This document shows, one piece after another, positions 51,042 to 63,599 of a stretch of DNA of 64,000 nt. The DNA lies in assembly GCF_013373865.1 (NCBI RefSeq), contig NC_050473.1:8443710-8507709 (forward strand), in the 5' to 3' direction. Source of the stretch: Monomorium pharaonis (lineage: Eukaryota > Arthropoda > Insecta > Hymenoptera > Formicidae). A program made the translations under genes and the position numbers. The notes below the pieces were generated by a model that was not told the origin of the DNA, did no database searches, and was given only the letters and a program-made list of their open reading frames with translations. Position 1 is the first letter of the stretch; each line of letters opens with the position of its first letter.

Positions 51042-54000
51042 ATGTTTCCGCGGGGTCTGCTACTGATGCTGCTGCTCACCTGCATCCTTTATGAGCACAG
51101 CTATGCGCAAGAAGTCACCACGGTATGTATTCATCAAATCCAAACATTCTATCTCGTGTAACTTGCAACCGATAATCGTTCCTTTCATTAATTCTCATGA
51201 ATTACATAAGTGAAGCTTAATTTTTGCTCAACAAATTGTAATATTTCTAACAAACTGTGTCTAATTTTATGTTGGAAAATGTCAAATATCTATCCATTTT
51301 GTTTAATTCTATCATCATTATATATTAATATAAATACATATATATATTTTTTCTGTGTTATGTAATATACGTTATGTTATAAAATATCACAAAATATTTT
51401 AACATTTTAATTTATCGTGTTGTGGAAAAATTAAATTATTTCAGAGATTATATTTACATTGTATCCAATCCAAATTAGTAATTATAAAAAAAAGATTGTG
51501 CTGCTGAAAAACTTAATTTGTAAAATTTGAAACTTTATTGGATACATAATTGAATTCATTTAGAAATATAGTTAGCTAAATAATTAGTGAACGGTATTAA
51601 AAGAGATTAGCAATTCCAACGGGGTCGAAATTTGGAGCTCCCGGATATTTCGCCCAGCTTTCGGCATCAAGCGTGATTAAATTGAAAGTTCACACACATT
51701 TTCGTCGACTGCATAAGTATTCTCTCTTACGACCGACCGAGGGTCGTAAAATTCAGCGGCAGGCGTGGCGTGGTGCGCTAAGTCGGCGCGGTAAGTGCGC
51801 GCGTTTGTCGCGCGATTAACCCGTTCACCCGCGGCCGATACTGCATTTTCAGGTCAAATAATGATAACGAGCCAAGTTGAACAATAAGCCGTACCTCGGA
51901 AAAGCGGCGGCTGTCGGCGAAAGTTTTAATGAGGATCGAAAAGACAGGTCGCTCGCGCCGCTCGATTTCCCGTCTACCGTGGACCACGTTTCCGATCTAC
52001 TGTCTCGATCAACTAGACAACATACCGCGAACGCCGGCAATTACGTGTGATTGAGTAAGCGCATAAATTAAACGGAAGTAAACGAAACAATCACGATGCA
52101 ACTGCAGAAGTTTATATTTGACTTCATCGCACTCAATAGGTATATTAGCATAACTTATCTACGGATTTTACATACGTATATTTATTAAGGAAAAATATTA
52201 ATTTTACCATATCTACTTACAAGATTTTAATTCATCAATAATAAAAGTGCTTGTCACAGATATTTGAGTCCTTTATCCTTCATAAAGTGTATTTCTTATT
52301 TCTTATGTATTTCACATCTCTTAAATATGCAATTCTGTGTAGATCATATTATTTACATTAACAAAACAAAATTTTTCTACAATATATCTTTTATCTGTAT
52401 TTGCACTTATAATTATAATTAAAAATATAAAACGTAATAATAAAATTTTGATATATCAATAATACTTGCAAAATTCCAATTACGGATCACACTTATCTGC
52501 AATGATGCAATCATTTCGTTCTACGCCTATGCCGTCGATTTCCTGCCGCGATGATTATCAGTTACGATAATAACTTATAAAAATAAAATAACCGTGATAA
52601 TTTCCGATTAATCGTACAATTTTTGGAAAAGGGAGAGAAAAAGTCGGTTACGTTACGATAACGCTGCACGCGTAATCTGAAATATACCAATGTTTATTGA
52701 ACTGCGAGCGATAATACCTGTCATATCTTGACAAAATATAATAGGCTGTGCGTATGAAAAACATATTTCGCGCGCGCAATGATATAAAATGACACATTTT
52801 ATCTTTAAAAGATAATACCCAGAGTTTATACGATTAAAAAGAACAAAAAAATCATGTTAAATCAAACTGTAAAAACAAAAAGACTGCGTTGTTAATGCGG
52901 AATAATAAAATATACAGCATGAGCAACGGACGATCACGTTATTGCAAATATCAAAATTTAAATTGTCACGTTCCCTCGTTTCTACAAATCTAGCAAATCA
53001 CTATCGCAATGTCAATACATATATCGCAGTTATTGAAATGCAACGTATAATTTATGTTAAAATTTTGTATAATTAAGAAAATAAAAATATCAATCTCCAG
53101 GAGGAATGCGGAGCAATCGCGAAAAGATTAATGATTCTAAAGGGTTTGCCGTGAGATGAGCTAACTGTTCTCCAGACATCTCGACAAAAAAAAACTTAAT
53201 TTCACCGTGCAAATCTTTGATCCTCGATTACAGTATCATGGTTACATCCCGACGAGAGTCGAGTAACCAATGTAATGAGTACCTCGTACTCTCATCTTTC
53301 ATCTCGTTTGTAATACTCACGAGGTAGCTTCTCACCATCTTCGCCCACAATCTTTCTCTTTAGAACTTAAAGGGCTTGCGGGACAAGCGACCATTTAAAT
53401 GCTCGGTCGAAAGACTTAACTTTCTTCCCTTTAATTAAATCGCCGCTTATTTTTCGAAATACCACAGAAACGACTAAGAGAGACGGAGGTTTACTATATA
53501 ATAAACTTTCTGTAATAATAATGCAGTAAATTTTAACATCACGTTTATTTATTTAATTGCGTACTTTCCCTGTTTATCTCATATAACAAGGATTTCCCTG
53601 TTTTATGTGTCTTGCCGATTTTCCTGTCTTCAGTTGAGCGAAACAATACATAAGCCTCGTGAAGTAACCGCATTTTCTCATGACGAAGACATAGAAAGAA
53701 AACAAAGGAAGGATAGAGGAGTCGCGCTAGAGAGAATACGCGTCCAAAACTGGATTATAAAGTTTCGTTGTGTTATCACTACTTAAGAGATTAACACCTT
53801 CTTGTGAAACGCGCGTTGGGAATTCTAATCAGTCGCGCTGGTTTGCGCAAAATCGATACGGGTTGCATCAAGTAAAGGAGCAAGCTAGTCAGCTGTTGCG
53901 ATATATACCCGGTCGATCTTATTTATAGCTTCGATCAAGAAATTTCTCTCGCTCTAAAACCTCTTATCTTATTGGAGAAAACTAAATGCACTTTATACTC

Positions 54001-54218
54001 ATTCACATTTATTGTTATACTTGTTTTAATGTCAAGTATTTTTTCGCAAGCATCTTACATCATTTATGATATTTTATCACGCAATTTTTCTTTTAATAAT
54101 ATATTATTCAACAAATTTTGTAAATAATTTTTACTTATCAAATTAATACATTCGCATATGCAGATTTATTTCATAATTTCCAATATTTTTCTTTTTATAT
54201 TTGTTTTATAAATATATT

Positions 54219-54270
<52 letters not shown>

Positions 54271-54392
54271 TTTCTTTATTATAGGATACTCCATTGATCG
54301 TAGGAATGAAAGAAGGGGAAATCGTGTCAATTGCTATGGCGTGCGCCATTCTCTCCGTTTTAGTCGTACTAATTCCTACAGCATTATATTAG
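51042..54392 (+). CDS. Small membrane or secreted protein, 62 aa, two exons, unknown function
   Basis: Exon 1 is 51042-51122 (27 codons) with donor GTATGT. Exon 2 is 54285-54392 with acceptor TTTCTTTATTATAG; both junctions are phase 0. Exon 1 encodes a clear signal peptide (MFPRGLLLMLLLTCILYEHS, then YA, likely cleaved before Gln23). The mature part is a short acidic ectodomain of about 17 residues (QEVTTDTPLIVGMKEGE) followed by a membrane segment from Ile39 to about Tyr62 (VSIAMACAILSVLVVLIP). So it is probably a type I single-pass micro-protein. The ATG sits in a good insect context (CGAAAATG). I do not recognise the family. The stop TAG overlaps a usable splice donor (GTAAAT), and a third exon at 55564 would extend it to 73 residues (separate entry). 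A 40-base (AT)n tract lies just before the exon-2 acceptor. Confidence 0.65.
54225..54262. repeat. (AT)n microsatellite next to a splice acceptor
   Basis: An alternating AT run of nearly 40 bases ends about 20 bases before the exon-2 acceptor of the small membrane protein gene, in the place of the usual pyrimidine-rich and branch-point zone. Confidence 0.9.
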
Positions 54393-55563
54393 TAAATATC
54401 AATTTTATTTATTATATTTTATAAAAACATATGCTGCAAAATTATTAAAATGAAAATTTATAAAATTAATTTTGCGTGGAATGTCTCTCATATATGCATA
54501 ATTTTACATCACATGCTGTTTGAAGTAAATTACATTCCAACTTTAGTCTAGTTTTACTTTAAAATGCATCACACATTGTATAAAACAATATACAACATAC
54601 TTATATTTTAATTTGTATGACTATACTATGGGATAATTAATTCTAGACTGATAAATAAATAATTCATAGACTCATATTAATTATATAAAATAACATTATA
54701 CGGTATTTTAAATCTAAAAAAGAAATAATAATTCTATCATAATTATTTTATAATTAATTTGTTATTAAAGTATTTTATTTAAGAAATAGAACTCGAGATT
54801 TTTTAGTTTTTTATATATCTCAAAAGAATGTAGAATTTTCTCATCTGTTATAGATCAAGCCATAAATTACTTGTTTCATAAAATGCTGTCTATATTATAT
54901 TTATAATTACATTGACTTCATTTAAACGTAAACATAATTGGAGAAAATATTTTCGTTTATTTTATTAATTTATGTTTGTAATAATATATGTGTGCCTGTG
55001 TTCAATTGACAATTAATATGCGTGCACGTGTTGCGACCGCATGTAAAGTTTTGCTATGTACTTAGATATCCTTTTCTGATATGAAACGATGTTTATGCAC
55101 CGAGAAACTCGAGCACATTAAGAAGCTACTAATTTTTAACATAAATATTAATATTCTACTGTTAAAATATTAATATTCTAGCGTTAACTATGTCATTCAA
55201 ACTAGTGGAAATAATTTTTTTTACATAATTAATAAATATTATTATTATATTACAAAATTATTATTTTTAATAATAAAAATACATTGCTCTACTTGGTTTT
55301 ACGAAAAATTGCTTTTAAAAAGTTTCTATTCTAAAATATGAAATATGTGCATGTGTATTAATACTAATCTTGCAGAACTAATAGCTTTGATATACTCTTT
55401 GAATCTTTCCATTTTAATCAGCGTATTACATACATATATACAATGACATTGTATGCAAATATACACAGTATTCCGATAAATACATTGTATAATATTTTTC
55501 ATAGTAATATATATTTATAATAGTCTATTACTGCGATTTAAAAAAATGTTTTTATTTTTACAG

Positions 55564-55597
55564 CAAATTATGTGTTAAGGAAGAGATTACTGAGTAA
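55564..55597 (+). CDS. Possible alternative last exon of the small membrane protein gene
   Basis: The acceptor TGTTTTTATTTTTACAG is strong. If exon 2 is cut at 54391, just before the GTAAAT that overlaps its stop codon, the frame continues here. The added residues are YKLCVKEEITE, giving 73 residues in all with a short charged tail on the cytoplasmic side. The donor is weak at its exon side (TTA before GTAAAT), so both forms are possible. AATAAA at about 55766 could end this form. Confidence 0.35.
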
Positions 55598-55599
55598 CA

Positions 55600-58390
55600 A
55601 CCAACTACAGCCAATTAAAATATCGTCGGTCGTCAATTATAGACTACAATTTGTGTTACTAAATATTCGATCAAATCAGAATTAAAAAGTATATAAATTT
55701 GTAAGATAAAACTGCTCTACGTCGTCCTTAATCCAGAAATGTTCTCTCAGTAAATCTAATTGTAATAAATCAACACCAGTGCATTGACGTCAAACATGTT
55801 AACGCAGGTTATGTGTATTTGATAATTAATTTATCAATTCCGATTTACTGTTAGCAAAACCCTACTAGCAAGCCGCCATGGTGACCGTGCGTTAAACCAT
55901 AATTTAATCAAATATGATATATGACTTTTTTATAAATGTAACTCACAATCATTGCATTGTATTTATTTTGTACTTATGTACGTGTTGTCAAACACCACGC
56001 GCGCGCGAGCGCGCGCACTCACACGCACACACGCACTCACACACAGTATCTCAACTATATATATTCATAACGTGTAATATATTTATTTATAATAAACATA
56101 TTTAAATATATTTTATCACAAAAACAACTTATAATGTACATTATATTTATTATAAAAATTATAAAAAGCCCCAAAAATACAATAATCTTTAATAAATTCT
56201 TTTCAGAAATTTTTTAATTTAAGTAATTTTTTTAATAATTAAAAGTATAGAATTTAAATTGATAATAATGTATTTTATTTAAAATATTAAAAATGTAAAA
56301 GATATAAAGAAAAACAATCTGATTATGTATTTTTTTACATATATAATTATTAACTTTAAGAAATATAATCTTATTTCTTACAATTTAAATTATTATAGAA
56401 GCATAAAATTCTTCATGCAAAATAATAATGAATTCCACCTGTCATTATTCTCGCTTTGCATTCACATAAATTATGTAAATACTATAATATTTAATATACG
56501 ATAAATAATTCAAAAATTCGTTATATTTATCTTTAATATATATAATTAAATATAATAATTTAGTTCTTATACACATTCATTCTATCATAATCCAAAAACA
56601 CACAGTAAAGAAAATTTAAATTATTTATATAATTGTTTCACAAATTCTATTCACAACGTACGTAACAAACTATAGAAATTTCATGTTACTACGTGCATGT
56701 CGCGTGCAACAGCAATCTAAACAAACAAACTGCCGATGCCGCATCGTATCAACCAAAATACAATCGGTAATAAAGTTTCTCAATGTATCAGAAAACATCA
56801 AAATAGCCGCGTTTCAAATATTCTTTGAAATTGATTTTAAATTCAAATAAAAGTTTTAATTAATAAAAAAACAAGTGCAATCGTGCATATTCTATTTATT
56901 AAATAACCGTCTAGATAGGTTGAAATATGTATTAGAAATATTTAATTTATATTTCTCTTTTTTCATCAAAAAGTGATTAAAACTAATAATTACAGAGTTT
57001 TTGCGCCTATAATATTTTAATTATTAAATTTTAATTATTCTTCTAATCTTTAAATTTTTAGTAAATAATATCTGCTTATTATAGTATTCAAAATTTAATG
57101 TCTACAATAACAAGAATTCAATGTTCACTCTGTCTAACTAGCAAAATACATATTTTTTTATATACATATACGTATATATACAATATTAACAAAATTAAAA
57201 ATTGCAGTTTTATTTGGCAATATATATAAAAACGATACATCGTAGGCAACGATAAAACGAGGTTTGTCGACCTGAAAAAGAAAGATTTAACGTGCCTTGA
57301 GTATAACGAAATGTCACTCGTAAATTTGTGCCACAACGTGGACGCAAGACAATATAAAGCCATACATAAAGCTCTTCCCTTGGTGGATAGCGATATAAAG
57401 TTTAATATGGTCTCAAACTTTCGCGGGTTATGATCAGAAATGCTCAGTGCACCAGGCGCGAATGCGCCACTTCTCGCAGAAATGCATTGCAAATTCGAAA
57501 CGCTTCTTTAAGCAGGCAGGTTTTACGTTCTGCGAAAAGCTTATTCGGGGATTTCGAGGGCACTCTTTGCGCTCTGAGAATCCTCCATTACGTTCGTGTC
57601 ATGACTTCAGGCGACGACAGTGCCCAAAAATGAAATCACAATGGAATAATACCACGGTAGAGACACGACGCACTAATTAACGGATCTCCTACAAGCCAAA
57701 GTTGCGAAAGTACTTCGTTGCCGGAAAGACGGTGCGTTAAGATTTGTGCTTGCATTAGCGCGAGCCGCTGAGTGGCTAAACGCCATCGAGTTACAAACTC
57801 GGAAAGGTGCTTTCGAAACTTTTATCAATCTGGGTTATGAATTGTGAATTAACCAGAGAACCTCAGAAATTATAGAAATTGACATTAAATTATTATAATA
57901 ATAAATATTACACATTAAATTAATCTAATATAAAGTATTAAAAAGGCACAGATATCTGCTACTCCGACATTTATTAATTTATAAGTCTATTCAACTGACG
58001 GTAAGTCAGCAGTATATATGATGAGAGACAGGTAAGTATAAGTGAACCACGGGTAGGAATACCATATGTTATCTGCAAGTGTAATATTACCTACTGTAGT
58101 TAGTAAAACAACATATAAAACATTTAATATAAAAATGTGTATTATTAAATTTATAATTAATTTATAAGAAATTATTATATCATTTATAAAAATATAAATT
58201 ATTTTAAATTAATTTTCTATTTGTGCACTCAATTAGACATATTAGCTGATGATAAACTTGATAACTTTGTTACAAAAATCTTTTACCATCAGTTATCATA
58301 ACCAGCAAAAGATGAATTGCAATGAAGTTCCCTTTCTTTCTGCGTTAAAAATTAAATTGATTTAAAATTTTGTATACAGTTTGTAATAAC
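55600..58390. other. Gene-free AT-rich stretch
   Basis: It has an alternating CG/CA run at about 55998-56045 and a GC-richer patch at 57430-57850 whose open frames resemble nothing. No exon was recognised. Confidence 0.5.
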
Positions 58391-58764
58391 ACAGTCACAC
58401 AAAATAAAAAAATTGGTCTATACCACGGATCAGACCATGATATTTTTATGTATTTCGAACATCCCGGTGTCAGAATTGCTCTAGCACTCACCATTTTCCG
58501 CGTGCAGAGAAATTATTGCAATCTTTAGGATTTTTAGGTCACTTTTACGATAAAAAAAGAAATGGTAAATGATGGGACAATTCTGACACCGAATTTGTGT
58601 TCAGCGTATCAAAATGCATAAGAATATCATGGTATGATATTCTTATGCATTTTGATACGCTGAATGTAAAAACTAATTGAATTTAATACTTTATGCTGTA
58701 TTCGTATATTTTTATCAGTTATAAAAATCCGTGATACAGACCCTTTTTTTATTTTGTGTGGCTG
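58391..58764. mobile_element. Terminal-inverted-repeat element with nested hairpins, about 374 bp
   Basis: The left end ACAGTCACACAAAATAAAAA is mirrored on the other strand by ACAGCCACACAAAATAAAAA at the right end. The match runs on through GGTCTRTAYCACGGAT, about 40 bases in all. Inside are two nested pairs. CGGTGTCAGAATTG (58465-58478) has its exact reverse complement at 58578-58591. A perfect 31-bp pair with a 3-base loop occupies 58600-58630 and 58634-58664. CCATGATATTTTTATG at 58436 is a third, decayed copy of the hairpin arm. No coding frame. The target duplication is unclear, so the superfamily is left open. Confidence 0.75.
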
Positions 58765-58833
58765 TATAATTTATTTTGTACAAGTATTTTTACAAATCAA
58801 TATATATGATTTTTTTATAACTGATAAAAATAT
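58703..58833. repeat. Inverted repeat across the right end of the 58.4-kb element
   Basis: GTATATTTTTATCAGTTATAA (about 58704-58724, 21 bases trimmed here to its core) is mirrored by TTATAACTGATAAAAATATAC near 58814-58833. This pair straddles the right terminal repeat, so part of the flank is also a copy of element-internal sequence. A second, overlapping insertion could explain it. Confidence 0.6.
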
Positions 58834-59278
58834 ACAAATATTGTCTAGTAAAAGATAGAAGTTATTATATTAAATTTAATTCATTTGGATCTAAATATTT
58901 TAATAATAGACGTATATATATGTATGTGCACAAATGTAATCATTTCATCTTTTAGTAATAAGTTTAAAAAAGTACTTGTGCATATGTATGTGAAAGAGCT
59001 TTTATAGAATTAAAGTTCTCCTTAATTGTAAGTTAAATTATTCACTTAATGATATCCTGTATAATGTTGTTTTCGTGCCATTTGTAATCAATAAGCCTAA
59101 GCATCACTTAAATATACAAGTCAAAATAATTTCCTTCGATAGAGTAACTTATTAGTCAACCATTTAATAAATATGCTCATGGCAATTTTTTTAATAAACG
59201 AGTTATCGATTTATATTATTAATTACTCCTGTCTTTGAAATATTATATTAGAAGTATTCTGTTTGCCAGAGAACTTCA

Positions 59279-62200
59279 ATGTGTTTCTTAATTCTTGAAA
59301 ACAAATTTGCTCAGATAATGAAACTCGTACATCTAAACTTTCATCAAATATTTCAATTTTTAAAGATATGTAATAGTATAACGGGTACGTGGCCGTATGG
59401 TTCTGATGTTGGCAAACTCATGTTTATTTTTCAAAAGATTATTTATGGTTTTACCGTCTTGAACAGTATTTTCATACAGATAACTTTAATGCGCGCCATT
59501 TATAAATATTGGTACGATATAACAATAATAATGAAGTCTTTAACAGAATTTGTTTGTGTGACGGATTTTTTAATCAAACTCTTCATATGCAGATTGAAAA
59601 GTGAATGTATAAAGGTGCGTATAGAGATTTTGTATTTTATTTTAATAGTATTAATTTAGTATTAGTATCTCATTATGCAATAGAAATATATAATATATAA
59701 TAATAATTTATTTTATAAAATAATATATTATCATAAAGAAACCAGAGATGTATCTCATTCATTACTCAATATCATGAATAATGTTTTACAATACGCGATT
59801 ATAATTTTTTCAGACAGATATTTAATTATGTTTCTAAAATATTTTTTGTGAGTAATCCATATGCAAAAGTAGTTATATGTAAAAATATGAGAAAATTAAA
59901 TGCAAAAATTTTTAGTAATGTTATTACCAAACTTCTTTAAATATATTAAGATTAATGTTTACCAAAATCAGATTATAAGACATCTTAAACACGTCTTCAA
60001 GATCTTTTAATCATATTTTTTTTAATATCTAAAAGATGTCTTATGCTTCGACTTTGGATATTGTGTTGTCTGAATTAAGTCGTTTTCAGCCTAAGAATAT
60101 TACATTTTTATCTAACATTATTTAAAAAAGACAAAAAATACGAGAGCAAAAGTTTTGATGTATGTCGGTGTATAAATATATGTTAATGTACGTTAAGTTT
60201 CGTTCACTTAAAAATAATGTCGCAACTCTCACAGATCCAATATTAAAAGTGTATATTCTCCAATTATTTTTTATTTAGAAATAAAAAAAGTACATTGTAT
60301 TCTGTATCCACAATGTCCCCTTTATGACTATAATATACAAATAAATTAATTAAATTATATTTGAAAACGATTCTTAAATAAATATATTACAGCATAAAGT
60401 ATTAAATTCAATTAGTTTTTACATACATATAACCAAAACAATTCATTTGTACCAAAGTATCATTTGTACCACAAAACATGGAGAACCATGGATATGTAAA
60501 ATATACTTTTCATACAACAGAAACTCTATCCTTTTTCGCTTTTAAACAACAAACAATGGAAGAATTTACAATTTTAGCCACAGATACTCCCAATATTAGA
60601 TTAATGTGTGAAACATACGACATTATTAAACCAAAAAAAAATTAAACTACATTAATACATTGACATATATACTATACATCTAACCTTTGCGTCACTTATC
60701 TCTATTCGCACTATTTTTTGTTTACACTTTTATTGTTTACACTTAACAATGAAAAAAAAGCGGCATCCCTTTATTTTTCAGAAATTAAACATTGCACTAT
60801 ATTAAATAAATGATAACATAATCGGCTCAGATATATAAAGAAAAAAATCTAAGCATAATTCATATATTCATTCATTTTACATTATTTTTTTCTATATCAA
60901 ATTTATTAAAAACAAATCTAACCTAATCTAATCTTTCTTAAGCGTTACATCATCTAAAATTTCAAATATTTATTAGTAATTATAAAACTACTTAATTATT
61001 AAAATAACTGAAAATTTTTTATCTTGCTTATACAAGTACGCATGGCTACTTGCACAAGTTAGAATAAACAATTTTTAACAACTGCTTCTGCGTTTGGCAT
61101 TAAAATGTATGAAACAATTCCTAAATTCAAAGACTATATTATTTAGTTTATAATTATATACGTTTAACTAAAGCAATAAGCTTTTTTTTAAATTTTTTAA
61201 CAGAATAATCTTATTGACTTAAATGACAAATATTATACAAGCTTTGGCTTTTACCAAACAATTTTTAATAAATTTAACAACTTTTACTAATGGATTACTC
61301 ATTCGTTGTAATTATATATAATTTTATCTGTAGCATCATATCTCAACTTATTATTAAATGTATTAATTTTAGCACATCTTGGAGGAGATAAAGGATTTTC
61401 TTCTTATTTCCAACGACCAGGAAAAAATAATTCTGCAAAAATACATAAATCGTTATGCTTTCTTTACCATGTTTGTTATAGTAAACTTTTTCTTAGCACC
61501 AATCACTTTTCTTTGTACCCCGATATTTGCCTCGAGAAAATTTCCTACTGAAGGATTATATCCATTTTCCACGGAATCATTATTTATGACACTCATTATC
61601 TATGCAACGCAAATCTATGGTACTATGCAAGTTGCGTTTAGCATCGGTGTGGAGTTCATGTTTGCCGTATTTTTTTTATACTTAACCGCTAGATTAGAGA
61701 TGTTATGTTTAGAAATACAAACTGCAAAAAATGAAAGACAATTAAATTCATGCATTACAAAACATCAAGAAATAATTACGTAAGCAGTCAAAAATCTAAA
61801 AGTCGTTAAAAACAATTTTTTATGTTTTTAAATATTTTTTAAATATTGCGAACATAATTAAGTTATTAGATATATATTCATAATTTATTATTAATATAAT
61901 AATATATAAAACATAATATATCGATAATCAATGCGAATAATAAAAATATCATTTCGTAACAATAGGTTTTTCGATAAAACGAGAAATATTGTACAATGTA
62001 GTCTTTTTTGGATGAACATTATGATGGCAATATGTGCTATTTGTGGTACTATTCCAATTTTTGTACGTCACTACTAATACTTTATTTTTTTTTTTGTTTA
62101 GCATTAATATTAATTTAATTGAAATTTACTTAAACTAACTTTCTATTATTTAATATAGAGACAATCGTTGGGGATATCGTCTTCATTTATTTTTCTAGTA

Positions 62201-63388
62201 ACAGCTGGATGTGAAAAAGTATACATTATTGCTTGGCCAGCTGACGATTTAATAGAAAATGTAATTAATGATCTTAAAGCATTCTTATTTTTCATTTTTT
62301 ACTAAATCCACAATAAATCTATTACAAATATAAATATAATAATATAAATATTGTATTTCATATATAAAAGCGTAAGAGATGTTATATTAAAGACATTATA
62401 ATTTACTAAACACATTATTAATACATTATTTAAATAATAATTAATTTAAAATTATATTATAATTCCAGAGTGAACAAGTTGCAACAGCATTATATAATAT
62501 GTCATGGATTGGAAGATCACAACGCATCGTTAAAAATATTTTTTTTATGATACAAAGAAGCCAAAAACCACTCGTGATTAACATGAGCTTACTGTCAACT
62601 TTATCTCTCAAATATTTTGCTAAGGTGTAGTATATTTTGCAACAACAAAAAATTATACATATATTAATAATATTATACAAAGATAAATCAAAAAGTCTTT
62701 GCCCCTATTTTTCAGCCAAAATAATAAACATGCAGAGAAATCAAATTACAGAAATCGTTTTATGTACCTTTCATTATTTTTCCACCACAACGGTTCAGGC
62801 ATTTGTCCCACCACTAGTTTGCTGCTGTTATAGAATTCGAGGTAGACTTCAGTCATTCGGATGGGAACATGCACCGTATAGTCCAGTGCCGGGATTCTGT
62901 ACACGACTACCGATAGTTGTCGGTTCAATAAGTGTTGTTACGCATTTTTTATATTTCAAAATATATGCGCAACGACAGTTGTGTATTCTGGATCAGAAAT
63001 TCGACCCAGACCTCGCCCCAGAAACTACCACGTGTATGATTCACTAAAAAAGTTTCTGGCAAGACAGAGATTCATTTGCGACGACGCGTGACAAAGTAAA
63101 GTAAGATGTCCGGCTGTCCGGCGATGGTTCCACCATCAACCAAAATTCTTGTATATTTTGATTTCCTACATGTTTATTATTTTGGCTAAAAAAAATAGGG
63201 GCAAAGACTTTTTGATTTGCTCTCATACATATATAAATAAAAATTGTAATAGTGTATTTTACAAAAAAGATGACATAGATCGTATAAGAGAAATATAATA
63301 ACTAAATGTTACATTTTTACAGTATGTCATAACATTGTTATCTTATTTCACAACAATGAGAGCAATAATTCGTGATTTAAATATTTAA
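59279..63388 (+). CDS. Insect odorant receptor (7tm_6 family), 387 aa, six exons
   Basis: Ligand-gated odour receptor subunit in the membrane of olfactory neurons; such receptors work with the co-receptor Orco. Exons: 59279-59614, 61373-61779, 61966-62062, 62159-62260, 62469-62624, 63323-63388. All junctions are GT/AG and in phase (0, 2, 0, 0, 0); the sum is 1164 bases ending TAA. Hydrophobic segments lie near residues 48-71, 81-105, 141-163, 183-215, 256-280, 284-305 and 358-380. The region ATALYNMSWI (319-328), then RSQKPLVI (344-351), and the last segment LLSYFTTMRA (near 371-380) are the family's conserved C-terminal signature. Length and order match a complete receptor, with no frameshift or stop. 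Start: the first ATG is used, but Met14 (59318) is an equally good start. The last intron contains an inserted element. Ant and other hymenopteran receptors of this type usually lie in tandem arrays; no second copy is in the window. Confidence 0.93.
59974..60044. repeat. Short inverted repeat in odorant receptor intron 1
   Basis: ATAAGACATCTT at 59975-59986 has its exact reverse complement AAGATGTCTTAT at 60033-60044. The sequence between is partly self-complementary (AAGATCTTTTAAT and AATATCTAAAA). It may be the remains of a small foldback element. Confidence 0.45.
62678..63225. mobile_element. Non-autonomous DNA transposon with long terminal inverted repeats, probably mariner-like, 548 bp
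   Basis: The left end reads, from 62687, AATCAAAAAGTCTTTGCCCC and continues TATTTTTCAGCCAAAATAAT and AAACATG. The right end carries the same sequence on the opposite strand with a few differences over about 65 bases. A TA dinucleotide flanks both ends (62676-62677 and 63226-63227), as expected for Tc1/mariner insertion. The interior holds no transposase; its open frames of 60-136 codons show no catalytic motif. It sits wholly within the last intron of the odorant receptor gene and makes up most of that 698-base intron. Superfamily assignment rests on the TA duplication only. Confidence 0.75.
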
Positions 63389-63597
63389 ATAAAAAACTGA
63401 ATGGAATATCTTACGCATCTATTTCGTTATTAAATACAATATGAATTAATGTTTACAATTCAATATCAATTAATAATTAATCACATGATACATTTTTTTA
63501 TATTTTTATATTATAAAACATTATATTTAATGTTAATCTCTTTAATATTAAAAAATGTCATCATATTGTTGTTGTCAAAAACATCTCACAAAATAAA
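63388..63597 (+). terminator. Candidate polyadenylation signals of the odorant receptor gene
   Basis: AATAAA overlaps the stop codon at 63388-63393 and another occurs at 63592-63597. The first would leave a very short 3' end of some 20-30 bases, so the second is also offered. Confidence 0.35.
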
Positions 63598-63599
63598 TC

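Noticed and set aside
57740..57840. tRNA-like stretch with GAGTGGCTAAACG and GAGTTACAAACTC
   Set aside because: No B-box (GGTTCGANNCC) at proper spacing and no acceptor stem, so it cannot fold as a tRNA.
62637..63047. 136-codon + frame in the last receptor intron, possibly a transposase fragment
   Set aside because: It starts left of the element and shows no catalytic DDE/D motif. It is most likely an accidental frame in a non-autonomous element.
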